From positions 3,596,001 through 3,660,000 of the forward strand of contig CP075497.1 in assembly GCA_021613535.1 (NCBI GenBank): 64,000 nt of DNA, given 5' to 3'. A program made the position numbers and the translations under genes. The number at the start of each line of letters is the position of its first letter. Within the stretch, counting starts at the first letter, position 1. The notes under the pieces were generated by a model. The model saw nothing but the letters and a program-made list of their open reading frames with translations, was not told the DNA's origin and did not search any database. Below are positions 48,819-62,400 of this stretch, in pieces. This stretch comes from Adineta vaga. Taxonomy: Eukaryota > Rotifera.

Positions 48819-50074
48819 AATTTTCTTTCATATTATCCTTCCTTTCTACAACCTCTTTTATTAATGATCATCGTGCAATGATTTTTCTTTGCTTTTTTTT
48901 CAAGTAAAAATATATAGAGAATAACTCAATTCATAATAACTTTCTATAATATGATTATATACATTCTTATCATAGATTAATGAAATCATGAATAAATTGA
49001 AAAATGCGTTTGATTTTATTCTATTACCAGCTGTTAGCCGTTCACTATGTTTTCCATTAATCAATAAAAATTGTTTGCTTAGCTGATATCGCCAATAGAC
49101 TTATTGAGAAGTATAAGCAAGAAAAAAGTGTCATTATAGCCATACATTTGTTTCTCTCATCAATGAAACTAATAATAATAATAATAATAATGGAAAGTCA
49201 AGGATGATTACATTTTTTCAAGAACATCTTTTATCTTAATTATAGCATTTGCATTAATTACATTGATTTTACCTTGAAATTTTATTGTATGTTATTGTTT
49301 GAAGTAAATGTGATCGTGTCACATTATCTATCGTTATTTGATCGAAAACATAATTGAAATCAATAAACAATGGTAATTTACGCTATGTAAACAACACCCA
49401 TGGAGTCAAGTGTGGACTGGAATATTTGATATCTTGAGAAAAACAATCGATGAAATTTCCATAGGGAATTCAAGTCAATTTTGAATCTTTAATCAAATCA
49501 AACAAAAATCGATCCAGTCACATCTCAAAGATCATGTGATAAATCTTTTTTAGATGATAGAACAGCAATCTGTCGTAGTCTATTATTACAGATTTTTTAA
49601 ATTAAAGAGTGGAAATAAATAATTGTCGATCGAAATGATCGAGAATAATAATTATTAAGAAGTCACAGAAACAAAATATACAGCTGTCTAATACAACCCC
49701 TCGATGTTCTATAGTTCGTATTGTCACTATTATTATTATGCAGCAAATTCTATAGAAAGTACTACATGGTCGTTTGATAAAAAGAGAACGACGAAAGTTA
49801 TTCGTAATTCCATTTATTTCAACAAAGCAAAGAAAACTGATAAAAAAACAAACATATATTGCGTAAAAGAATGAGAACAATCGAAGACTAATAATACTAA
49901 ACTATCATAAATAAAATTCAAAACAAAAAGAAATGTATGGCCTAAAGAATTCAGTTGCACTGCTCATATCATTGTTGATTTGTCTTCACTCTGAGTATAC
50001 ACCGAAAATCAAATAAGATTCTACCATTAAAACACAAAAAGTTAAAGAGAAAAAGAAAAAAGAACTTCAATTTT
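48819..50074. other. Convergent intergenic region, no gene seen
   Basis: About 1.25 kb between gene ends. AT-rich with (AAT)n at 49169-49190. Short frames have random composition. Confidence 0.55.
49169..49190. repeat. (AAT)n microsatellite
   Basis: About seven AAT units. Confidence 0.85.
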
Positions 50075-53059
50075 TTAAGCCATTGGATCCAGTGAACATG
50101 GACGACGAAATTCTTGACCACGTTCATGTATCCATTTATTTCCAACCCATTTATTACCAATCAATACTGGACAAGCTAAAGAGAAACAAAACAAAAAAGA
50201 CATAGAACAGATCTATGAATAGAAATCAATACTTACCAGCATGACGTGTTGTGTAATCACCTAAAGATTTATTTACATAATAAATATAGAATAGAAGAAA
50301 GATAGGATGAAAAACAATACCTTCGCCTGATGCATATAGATTGTACCAAAATGCTGCACTACCTTTTTTGGGTTTGATATAACCACCACAAGCTGGAAAA
50401 ACAGTGGCACCACCTTTTTCAACATCACTTAACTACAAAGGAAATTTATTTATAATATGAACTTCATATATCGTTTCGATCAAACTTACATAAGTCAACC
50501 AAGTTGCCATTCGATTACCTAGAATATCAAGATTTTCATCAAGAAAATTTTAAAATAAACTTCTCTATTTACCAGCACCAAAACTTGTAAATGCATCTTT
50601 TTCAGTTTTCTAAAGATTATATATTCATATTTTTATTTATAGTTACACAAATATGATAAACTTACACGTGCAAAATCAAAATGTGGTTCATAATGACCAC
50701 CAATACCATAATTTGCAACCTAACAAATATATCTTTTGTATAAATTTCCTGCAATTATCTTCCAACACATACCTGAAGATCTTCAGCAGTTAACATACTT
50801 AGATTAGTTAAAGCTTCTACTAGCCGAGATAGACGAGCAATTACTGGTGATTCTTCATTTTTCAACCATGCACTAAAATATTCAAACAAAGTAGTATCTT
50901 AAATATTTTCTAAATACTACATAAATGTATCTAAAACTAAAACTAAAACTAAAACTATTACATGCATAGACGATAAATAGATATATATATGTGTATAAAA
51001 GACAGACAACATAAAAAAACATATATGTATGCAATAGAGACAATCACTAATCAACATGCATTTGGTGCAAATTGATAAAATTATTACATAGGTGTTTATA
51101 TAGATCAATCAAAGTACCTTTTGCTAACTCTATAACTGGCAGGCTCAAGTTGTGCCGTTTTAGGATTTTGTACAACGGCTCTGCTCAGCTATAATCATAA
51201 GAAGAGAAAACATTGCAGACATTCCCGAACATGATGTATCGATTAAAGTAAAATTATAAAGATTAACAATGTATAGGTCACTTTTATTCTCTTTGAGTTC
51301 GATAATTTTTAATGCTCTCCCTTTTCTTTTCTCAAAAACATTCAGTTGATTAGAAAAATCAAACACAAAGTGCATTTAAGGATGATTAAACACATAAGGA
51401 TAAATAGCTGTTAGTATTCGTAAAGAAAATCATATGTACATATTATAATACCTCTTGCTAGTCCTATATTCAGCCGCTTTGAGAGAATTAGTCCCAGAAT
51501 CGCGTACAACAGCTCGTTGTAACTATAAAATGTGAACTGATTCTAACTGTATCGAATAGACCCGATCTTCTACTATGTTCTCTGTTTATAAATACGTACT
51601 CTTGGTGAAGCAATTGATTTAATTTCTTCAATATCACTATCACTAACTACATCATGAAATAGATATAGAGCTGGTTCATCCAACAATTGTTCTTCTTTAA
51701 TCGGTCGTAAGATCAAATATGGATGATTATTATGACGATAGCGACAGAATAATTTAGCTACTCGTTTTGGACTTAACTAAAATAAATAGAAACGTTTAGT
51801 TTGTATTTCATTTGAACATTTTAGTTTTTCACTTTGGATTCTGTTTGTCGACAGAGGTGTTCATAATTTTCACGTTCTTCTAAATAATCTTTAGGACGTT
51901 GATTTTTTATATTGACATTGTCAAGTTTTTTAAGATTTGGTATCGAATTTAAATCGTCTGATTTATCTCCATTTGTCAATGTTCTATTTCGAAGAAGATC
52001 AAGATAATATTGTTTATTATTTTGTGCTCGAACATGTTCCGGAGCTATTCAAAAAGAAAATTATTAACAAATTATTCAAAATGTTTCTTTTACCTATTGC
52101 TAATATTTCTTCTGTTACTGCCAACGCATGTTCAATATTTCCTTGCTAAAAAATGATTAAATAAAATTAATATGGCCGCTGAAAACAAATGAATTCTTTT
52201 ACTTGAGATGTAGCATAGGCAAGATGATCAAGAATATCAATTTTATTTGGTATTGTACTATTTGTATCTGTATTTAAATGATCAAGAGCTTCTTGCATCC
52301 ACATTAATGTATGATAAAAATCACCATTTGTGTAAGCAATACGTCCCAAATCAAAACATTCCGAAGCTAAAGAAAAATGAATTCCGAAATAGAAACTTCT
52401 ATCTACTTTTCTACTCACCACTTAATTCTCGTGATTTAAAATTCTCACTAATTTTTCCATTTGCTAAATCACTTGTATTCAATTTATATGTATCTTGTAA
52501 ACGCATTAAACCAATAGCAGAACCTACATTTAAATTTAATTAAGCGATTAATCAATCGGCAAATTTACAGTTCTCGTACCTGTATAATCTTCATAGGAGG
52601 GAAATAACCAATTATCACCCATAGTTTTCGATATTTCTAAAGAAAGAGAAATAGCTGATTTTGAGAAAATCAAATAATAAGTTATACCAGATGAAACGAT
52701 TTCTTCTACACTGTACCATTCAACTGTCAGATGTTTTATAAATAGATATGCATTGACAGGATTACCAAAATAACGATCGGTATCGCCTTGTGCTTGACGA
52801 ATTTCATCTTTAATAATATTGAGAAATCTTTTCAGAAAAACAAAACAGTCATGTTAAGAGAAAGAAGAACAAATCGTTATCTATACTTTTCAACTTGATC
52901 TAATCGTTCATATTCTGTCTTAAGATAAGTTTCTAATTGTTTCGATAATTCAATTTCGGTATTTAATAAATGCGTTAAATGTGTTGTCGATGTAAATAAT
53001 TCGCTTTGAACGGATATTGAATTGAGAAGAATAAAAAAGGTAAGGTAGACGAGAGACAT
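50075..53059 (-). CDS. P4HA: Prolyl 4-hydroxylase subunit alpha
   Basis: ER enzyme that hydroxylates collagen-type prolines with Fe(II), 2-oxoglutarate and ascorbate, as a tetramer with PDI. About 530 residues from ~13 exons. A signal peptide (MSLVYLTFFILLNSISVQS) is followed by the N-terminal dimerisation region (TTHLTHLLNTEIELSKQLE), the peptide-binding TPR region (DLGRIAYTNGDFYHTLMWMQ, GNIEHALAVTEEILAI) and the catalytic domain: VANYGIGGHYEPHFDFAR (His and Asp iron ligands), GNRMATWLTYLSDVEKGGAT, FWYNLYASGEGDYTTRHAAC (third His), VGNKWIHERGQEFRRPC (Lys binding 2-oxoglutarate). Two alternative 71-nt exons sit between SIASPR and AWLKNEES. The end is SLDPMA without a KDEL, as usual for the alpha subunit. 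Confidence 0.95.
50931..50956. repeat. (CTAAAA)n tandem repeat in a P4HA intron
   Basis: A little over four copies of a hexamer inside the intron downstream of the alternative exon pair. Confidence 0.85.
51118..51188 (-). other. P4HA alternative exon, second of the pair
   Basis: 71-nt exon reading LSRAVVQNPKTAQLEPASYR + VSKS, with AG before and GT after. It is homologous to the exon at 51452-51522 and occupies the same place in the protein. Confidence 0.9.
51452..51522 (-). other. P4HA alternative exon, first of the pair
   Basis: 71-nt exon reading LQRAVVRDSGTNSLKAAEYR + TSKS, with AG before and GT after. Joining both exons in one mRNA would create AGC-TGA, a stop, exactly at the junction, so the two must be used alternatively. 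Confidence 0.9.
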
Positions 53060-55073
<2,014 letters not shown>

Positions 55074-56076
55074 ATGTTCAATAGGGCATCCAGGGCAATC
55101 GATTTTATCGACATTTCTTTTTTCATTATTGTACACTGTATAATGCAGTTAGTTCCGATATTCTACTGAACGGAGTGTTTTCTTTTTCTTTGTATTACTT
55201 ATTTAACCAACATAGCCATTCAATGCATTGTTGTATCTACTCATTTATTGAACAAAGTGCATAAATAAAATGATTTGTCGATATATTAAATCCATAATAG
55301 TTTATTCGATAATATACAAGCTAATAACTGAATGAACAAAATCCAACATAATCACATGTATTTCAGTTTTACCATTGAAAGTCAACAGGAGTGTGGAAAT
55401 ATGAGTCTTTTTTCGAGAAACTGGAAATGCTTAAATTGAAATAAAACAATTGAGTTATACGTATTTTTCTAGAATAATGAAAATGTAATAATTATTAACA
55501 AGTCTTATTCAGTGGAAAACATAGGTATGATACAAGATATTTTATCGTATAGACATAATGAACCCATCTTATGTAATGCTATCGCCTATCACTAATAGAT
55601 TCAAATCTTTTTTTGACAATAATCAGCATTTATTTCTTTAATTTCATCTTATTGCTTTGTAAATAATATCCTCCAGATTTATTAATCGCTAGAGCTGGTA
55701 ATCTTGATGGTTATGAACTAATTAGTGATTATCGGTATTATTTATTCGATGATGGTTGAAAAGGTCATTCATTCGTTTCTAAATGATCAATATTTTATAA
55801 TTGTCTTATGAGTTATACCTTTACTTAAACACATATTGTGACCTTTATCAATAAATAAACATTTTATATACTATTATATTTGAGTATTGTATATATTCTA
55901 GAAACATCTAAGTAGCGTTGATTGTCTATAACGTACTTATAAAAAGTGTACTGAATCATTTTCAACTATTTATTTCTAATAATGAAATGCCAGGCTATTT
56001 ATATAAATTAGAACGTAAAATAGATGTTTTTATATACTTAACAAGTTTTGCAATAATGTTGATCAATTTCTTTCAT
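55074..56076. other. Intergenic region, no gene seen
   Basis: About 1 kb, very AT-rich; the polyubiquitin 3' UTR and poly(A) signal occupy the first ~200 bases. Confidence 0.55.
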
Positions 56077-56277
56077 TTATTTTGCAGGTACACATTGTAT
56101 TTTACTCGTTGTTTCATTTAATCGATCTTTGAAAGTGAATGCTTTCGGTGCCATCATTTGCATTAGAAGAACAATACTTTTCTCTGGTGTCTTTGGTTTT
56201 CTTTCATGTTGACGTAATTTAAATAAATTGAACAATTCATTTTCTTCGTCGTTCGATACCGATACTTTTTGACCCAT
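56077..56277 (-). CDS. Possible small N-myristoylated protein, 66 residues
   Basis: An open frame beginning MGQKVSVSNDEENELFNLFK, with Gly2 and Ser6 as in N-myristoylation sites, then a charged stretch (RQHERKPKTPEKS) and a hydrophobic helix-like segment (IVLLMQMMAPKAFTF). An in-frame ATG at 56301 would add eight residues and hide the Gly2. The frame ends at 56077-56079. The composition is more protein-like than the random frames around it, but a GT within CAATGTGTACCT near the end could be a donor, so the C-terminus is unsure. No family recognised. Confidence 0.45.
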   Translation of the reverse strand: MGQKVSVSNDEENELFNLFKLRQHERKPKTPEKSIVLLMQMMAPKAFTFKDRLNETTSKIQCVPAK

Positions 56278-56515
56278 TGTTATTTTTGTTCTTGACGTCA
56301 CTTCGATTGATTACGTATGAAATACAATTGTTTCTATACGTTATTCAGATTTCTACTTTTATATATACAAATGTGTATATGTCGACATTAAATATACACG
56401 TGGGAATTATCATGCGTATCATTGATAAACATCATTAGATCAGTGCAAATGCAACAATAGTTTCCTTTATATATATTTATTGATAGTAACAATGAAAAAA
56501 AAGTCACTTTTCGTT

Positions 56516-59147
56516 CTATATCCTTCGATAAAAAAGAACATAAGCATCAGCTTCGAGCACCTTGCTTTCGGGAACTTTATGTATTGTATTATCACTGATA
56601 TGATACCACGCAGGTGGTGGAGATGATGGATCGATTTCTTTTGTACTATTAGTGGTTTGGCATTGATCGACTGTTGTTGAAGTTTTAAATAAATCTGCTA
56701 AAAGATAATCAATAGGTTTCGAATAATATTTAGTTAATAAATCTGTATCAGTTGTTGAATGTTTGATATATGCTGTATAATGTCCACTGCGGAGTGTACC
56801 GGAATGTTCAACGACAGCATACAATGAATATTGAAATGTTGCTGATGTTATTTGAGTTGAGCACCGGTTAGTTAGATCAAATTGAAGAGGAAATTCAATA
56901 AATTTATTGATTTTTTCACTATGTGAACCATACTAGAAAGAAGATACGTAGAATTATTCAATAGAAAATATTTACAAACCATTTGAAATCGTTTGAGAAA
57001 TAATGGTAAAACAGGTGGAAGTTGGAAGAATACTGTTTGACGAACTGCTTCTGTTAATACTTTTTCTAAATGAACTTTTTTTAATTAAAATCAAAATTAT
57101 TCTTAATCTATCTTACTTTGTGTTCGATCAAGTGATCGACAATAATAACAGTCGAATGAATTCTCTCCAGAAAGAGTTTCTGATTTAAAATATCTTTGAA
57201 AACACTGTTCTAACGTTCTAATATCATCTGTTTCACTTGTTGCTACTGATTCTTTAACTGTTTTAGGACAATTTAAAAATTTTTGCGAAAGATTTTCATC
57301 AACAAATGGTAATGGACGCGAAGTTGTTTCATGAATTAATGTCAGTTTTGAAACCATATCAGCAAGCATACAGGTTGATTCCACTGTTGTTAAAGGTTTC
57401 TCAGTTTCGTCATCTTCTTCTTCATCGTCCTTGTCGTCGTCGTCGTTGTCATTTTCATTTTCACCTTTTTCGGCTTCATTTTCTTCAACAGCTGTTGTTT
57501 CATCTTTATCTTCATTAAGCATATCAGTTTTGACATCATCTGGTTCTTTTGAAAATAATGAAATCAAACAAGAATGATCAAAACTATTACTGATAGTTCT
57601 TACTAGTTTCATTGTCTACATTTGTAACAACTGTTTCATCAGTGGGTGGCAAAGACGGTGAGTCTTCAAGTGGTAACTGTTCTTCTACTTGTTTCTTAGT
57701 TGCTTGTCGTCCTTTAATTTTACCAGTTCCTGCACTTCGTCTGCTCTATAATATGAATAGATTTTGAATGAGAAAAAAAACTAAAATGTCATTGAGAAAT
57801 TCCTTTACGTTTTTCTTCTCTTGTTTTTGCAATGCTTTTTGTTGTTTTCGAGATAAAATTTTGGTATCTTTCTTTGATTTATTTCCCGCATAATCTTCAC
57901 GTTTTCTTCGATTACGATAATTTTCACCTGGTGTCATCTATTAAAGAATGAAATCAGTTTACTAAACATTCATTTTCATAAATTTACTCGATCAGTCAAT
58001 GGTAATAATAAACCAAGAAACGGTTCAAGTTTCATTAAAGACTAAAATAAATAATGAAATATTTTTCTTGAAGAGAATTATCTATTAACCTTTCCACATT
58101 TTGTACACGTAATTACATCAAGTAAATGACCACCAAATACTGAATCATATGTTGTATAGGGTTCATTGCATCCGATTACTAGAAATTCACGAAATATATC
58201 TTTTGAATTATCAACGATTCCTACTTACAACAGAACATTTTCGATGGATCATCATCATTGTTCTCTGAATGAACAGATGATTTTGATTCAAGTTTTCTCA
58301 ACTAAAACAAGTAACATAATATGAAATGTTGCATTTAATATTCGAATATACTTGAGTTTCTTCTGCACGTAAGATTGACATTAAATTCATAAATAATTCA
58401 TGACTATCATGTTGATCATATCCTTTATAAGCTGGTATTCTAAATAGAATCGATGAATCACAAATACTTCTCAAATTAAATCTTATTCTACTTTTGTATC
58501 AGACTATTAAATAATGGTTTTGGATCAATACTTGGTTTTTTTCGATCATTTGAAAAGAATTCATCGAAAATATTTAATAATTGAGCAGTTGTTGTCGATG
58601 AATATTTCTTTCCATTTTCTTTCATGATAAGAAATATTGTTTGATACATTGTATCCGTCAATAAAGATGTATGAGCAAGTGACTTGAAAAGAAAATTAAA
58701 TTCAAATTAAATGAATTGAAAATTCGTCTTGAAATACCAACTTGAATAATGACATTGAAAAAACAAGTATTACCAATGTTATAAAGACCTTTAATTAATG
58801 ATTTTCGTTTGAAATTTCCTTCAGATTCATCTTGTTGTTCAGATTGAATGACTTTTAGTGAATCTGTTGAAGTTATAATACTACTTCCATGACCAGAATC
58901 AGTATCTGATGCTAAATAGAAAATATAGTAGAGCATCTTCCTAAATTGAAATCACTCAGTTACATGTTTCAATTGATTTTTCATTAATTATTCGCTCATC
59001 ATCTTGTTGTTTTCCTAATCTCTGTTCGGCAAGTTTCTTTTCACTTTCTTCTTCAAGTTCTTGTTTTAATAACTGTGTATCTTGTTCACGTTCTTCTAAG
59101 TCACGAGCTCGTTTTTCTCGTCGACGATCTTTATAACCTTTACCCAT
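56516..59147 (-). CDS. USP16/USP45-like ubiquitin-specific protease without ZnF-UBP
   Basis: Deubiquitinase of the peptidase C19 family. About 12 exons; ATG 59147, stop 56516-56518. Catalytic Cys box KGLYNIGNTCFFNVIIQ, QHDSHELFMNLMSILRAEE, CTKCGK with CYYCRS as the USP zinc site, LPPVLPLFLKRFQ, the His box VVEHSGTLRSGHYTAYIKH, WYHISDN (Asp/Asn of the triad) and AYVLFYRRI. The wording matches USP16 and USP45, which in vertebrates remove ubiquitin from histone H2A and other targets. A long charged insert lies in the middle (RKQQKALQKQEKKN, then an acidic Glu/Asp run). The N-terminus is a basic/acidic coiled-coil segment (MGKGYKDRRREKRARDLEER) and not the zinc-finger UBP domain expected in this family; the next gene starts divergently 288 nt away, leaving no room for it. 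Confidence 0.9.
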
Positions 59148-59435
59148 CGAAGTTTTAATGAATAAATTGCTAATAAAAAGTGATTTTTATACTTTCGTAA
59201 TCTTACTCAATTAAATCGGTAATACTCGATATCCAATAGAAATCTAATCAGATATACTGACATCTACATAAGAAGATTCATTCGTTAGAGTTTTGACAAA
59301 TCAATCATCTTAGTTACCTACTTCAATTTGTTTATTATCATTCTACTCGATTACATTCGAACAATTACAAACAAACTCACATGTACATAATTTTGATGAG
59401 TAAACGATTGCAAAGACGTATATAGTAAATAAAAT
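59148..59435. promoter_or_regulatory. Shared divergent promoter, USP16/45-like and CCDC87-like genes
   Basis: 288 bases between two divergent ATGs. No TATA box stands out. Confidence 0.5.
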
Positions 59436-62400
59436 ATGCGTACTTCACTATCAAACGTAGAAAATATACATGATCAGTCGAGAACACCCAATCATGAGAA
59501 ACCTTTACGAGAAATTCCTCGTCGATCTCAAAAAGTATTTGATTTAACTGATGCTAAAACATTAAAAGTAATCAAAAATAATCTTTGTAATGTGATTTTG
59601 ATGTCTAAAGCAATCTTTTTTTTTGTTATTCATTTTATAGAATGAAATTGATCAATCTTTCAAAACGACAGTTGGAAAATTAACGATTTTTGATCAACGT
59701 GATGAAATAGCTGGTAAAAAAAAACATTTAGAAAATAATGTCTTTATTTAAAGTTCAATGTAATATTTAATAATTAGAATCTATTCAATCACTTGCAACA
59801 CGACTTCAACCTGCACGACCAATTACTCCTCCTGATGTGAGTAGTTTATGTTATTTTTGATTAAAGAATGCGATTAAAACATCAACACGAAGAAGACAGT
59901 GACTACACTATCATCTGCGATCCTTTATAAAGTTTCGCTTTTGTTTAAAATGAGTAAAGAACTATGTGTCATGAGATGTTGAGTAGGTCGAAAAGTTCCT
60001 ATCTTCACAGATCAAATTAAGTATCACTCTAGAATGTCTTATGCATTGTACGTAAATAATATGTCTATCTAACTATTTATAGAAAAATTAAGAGGCATTC
60101 TTGAGTGCGACTTTTTTTGATAAGTTCTAATTGATGTATTGCATGCTTGGATAATGTTATAAAGGAAAGAATCTTCAAGATAAAGAGTTCAACTAAAGAC
60201 ATCTGGTTGGTTTTGACACATTTCCTATATAAATTCTTTGCATTACACAAGGGATTACAACGAGAATGAATCCTATCAATGTTGTTGTTGTTGTTGTTAT
60301 TGAATTCATTGAATACTAATACTTATTAACCTCCAAAGACATATGATATTTATCAAGTTGTCTTGTTTTCGACTATAACCATCATTTGAATAAAATTTAC
60401 CATATGGTTTCGTGTCTCGTTACTAATACAAGAAGAAAGTTAAGAAGTTATTAGAAAACCTACAAATAATTTCCGGCAGATGATTGACTTTGAAATGAGA
60501 TAAATGAAGGTTTTTTTCTTCGTTCTACAATCAACGCGTCTATCAGAATCCTAATTTTCAGGAAGAAAAACACATTTTTCTATCAATTCTTTTGAGATTA
60601 TAAAGTTATTTTTTTAATAACACAGGAAGAAGTAACAAATGATACAGTTCCACGTGATGTTGAACAATTATTAGCTATGGTTCGACGTCGTCTTGACATC
60701 CGACAGATTCCATTAGATACAACTCGCTTAACATCCGATGATTTATCTCAACTAGCATCCGTTATTTTGTCTCAAATGCGTTCGAAATGGCTTGATATTG
60801 AAGATATATGCGTTCAACATCCATTATTAACACCAAAACGAAATCATGAATTAGTTCGTCGTGTATTTGTCAATGTTGTTTTAATTTGTACAAATATTTT
60901 TGAGCATACTATTCAAGAAGCACAAGTTTTTCATGATCGATATGTCTTTTCACATGCAGCTAATATGACTCGATTACGAACATTACTTGCCGATAAAATC
61001 AATGCCTTGTAAGTACAACGGAAAATATAGATTTTTCTTTGAATTAGTATTGAATTCGAATAGAATAAATATTCATTCGTTACGTGAACATCTTGCTGCA
61101 GAAATGATTGAAGAAGAACGATTAAAAAAGCATTTAATATTTGAAGAATCAACTACGAAAAATCCTCGAAAACGTTTAAATAAATCGACTATTCTATCAC
61201 AACATCGACCAGATATTCGCGATGTGGTAACTAAATTCATTCTATTATCTATAGCCTCTTCTACAAAGACACATTTAGATTGAACATGCAGGTAAAAGTT
61301 ATAGATATATACCACCTAATTCGAATTATGATTCAAAACGATATCTTCGTCAAGTAATTGATTTCATTTCTCATTTTCAATCTTTTTCTCATTTGTCTTT
61401 CCGATAGATGATGGCAAGTATGCCGGATATTCCTCATTCACGTCGTCTACCTAATCTTCTACCACCAATGAATAGAGATGTAGATTCACCAAGATCATCA
61501 ATAGATTCCTTTACTCCAACAAAAACTACTAGACTAATATCAGCTGAAAAATTGAGTGAATCTTCGTTAGAAAAACGACAAGAAAAAGATCATATTCACA
61601 GGTATTTCATTTGTTATTATCTTATAAAATTATAACTTCTTATTGATAGAATTCTAAGACGTAAACAATATGGTTCATTACCTAATATTCATGAAAAATT
61701 TCTGTCCGAAGAATTTGATTTTAATTTTGATAATATCAAAACATATAAATACAAAACAACAGATCTGATGCGTGAACAATATTGTGTAGTTGAAAGACAG
61801 GTAACTGACAATTCTAATCTTTCATATATTTCTTCTTCATATCTACTCTATCATTCGTAGAACGAAGATCTCGAACCAGCAAAACCAATTTCAAATCGAG
61901 ATGATCTAATGCGATTATCAATACGAGTAACAACTGATGAAGATGATGCAGCTGATGCAATTCCACCGTTAATTAAAGTTAGTTTTTCGGGTATATTCTA
62001 AATTGTTTTAGTTGATAACAAGTCTTTGGAAATAGGTTCTAACATCATCACCCAATACTCAACAACGTATCAATGAATGTAAACAGACAGTTTTAGCTGT
62101 AGCAAAAAGACGAAAAGATTTTCTTGATGAAATCAAGTAAAGAATTAATTACCATTGAATTCAATTATAATTTATTATTTATTCGCTAGAGAAAATGCTC
62201 GAGATGAACCATTGTATCCTCAACCAGCTTCAATTGAAAAAGCATTTCAAAATGTAAAAAAAAACCAACCATTGTTTTCAACTTGAAAACTATTTCAATT
62301 TATTCTTTTTAGTTAACATTTCGAATATCTGATATAACATTAGCAAATTTTCTATTTCAATCTTCATTTCTTCTCACAAATTTTACTACGATATTCAATA

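Noticed and set aside
50931-50956. (CTAAAA)n considered as an interstitial telomere repeat
   Set aside because: Only about four units, within an intron, and not a telomere motif I can assign to this organism; a plain microsatellite is enough.
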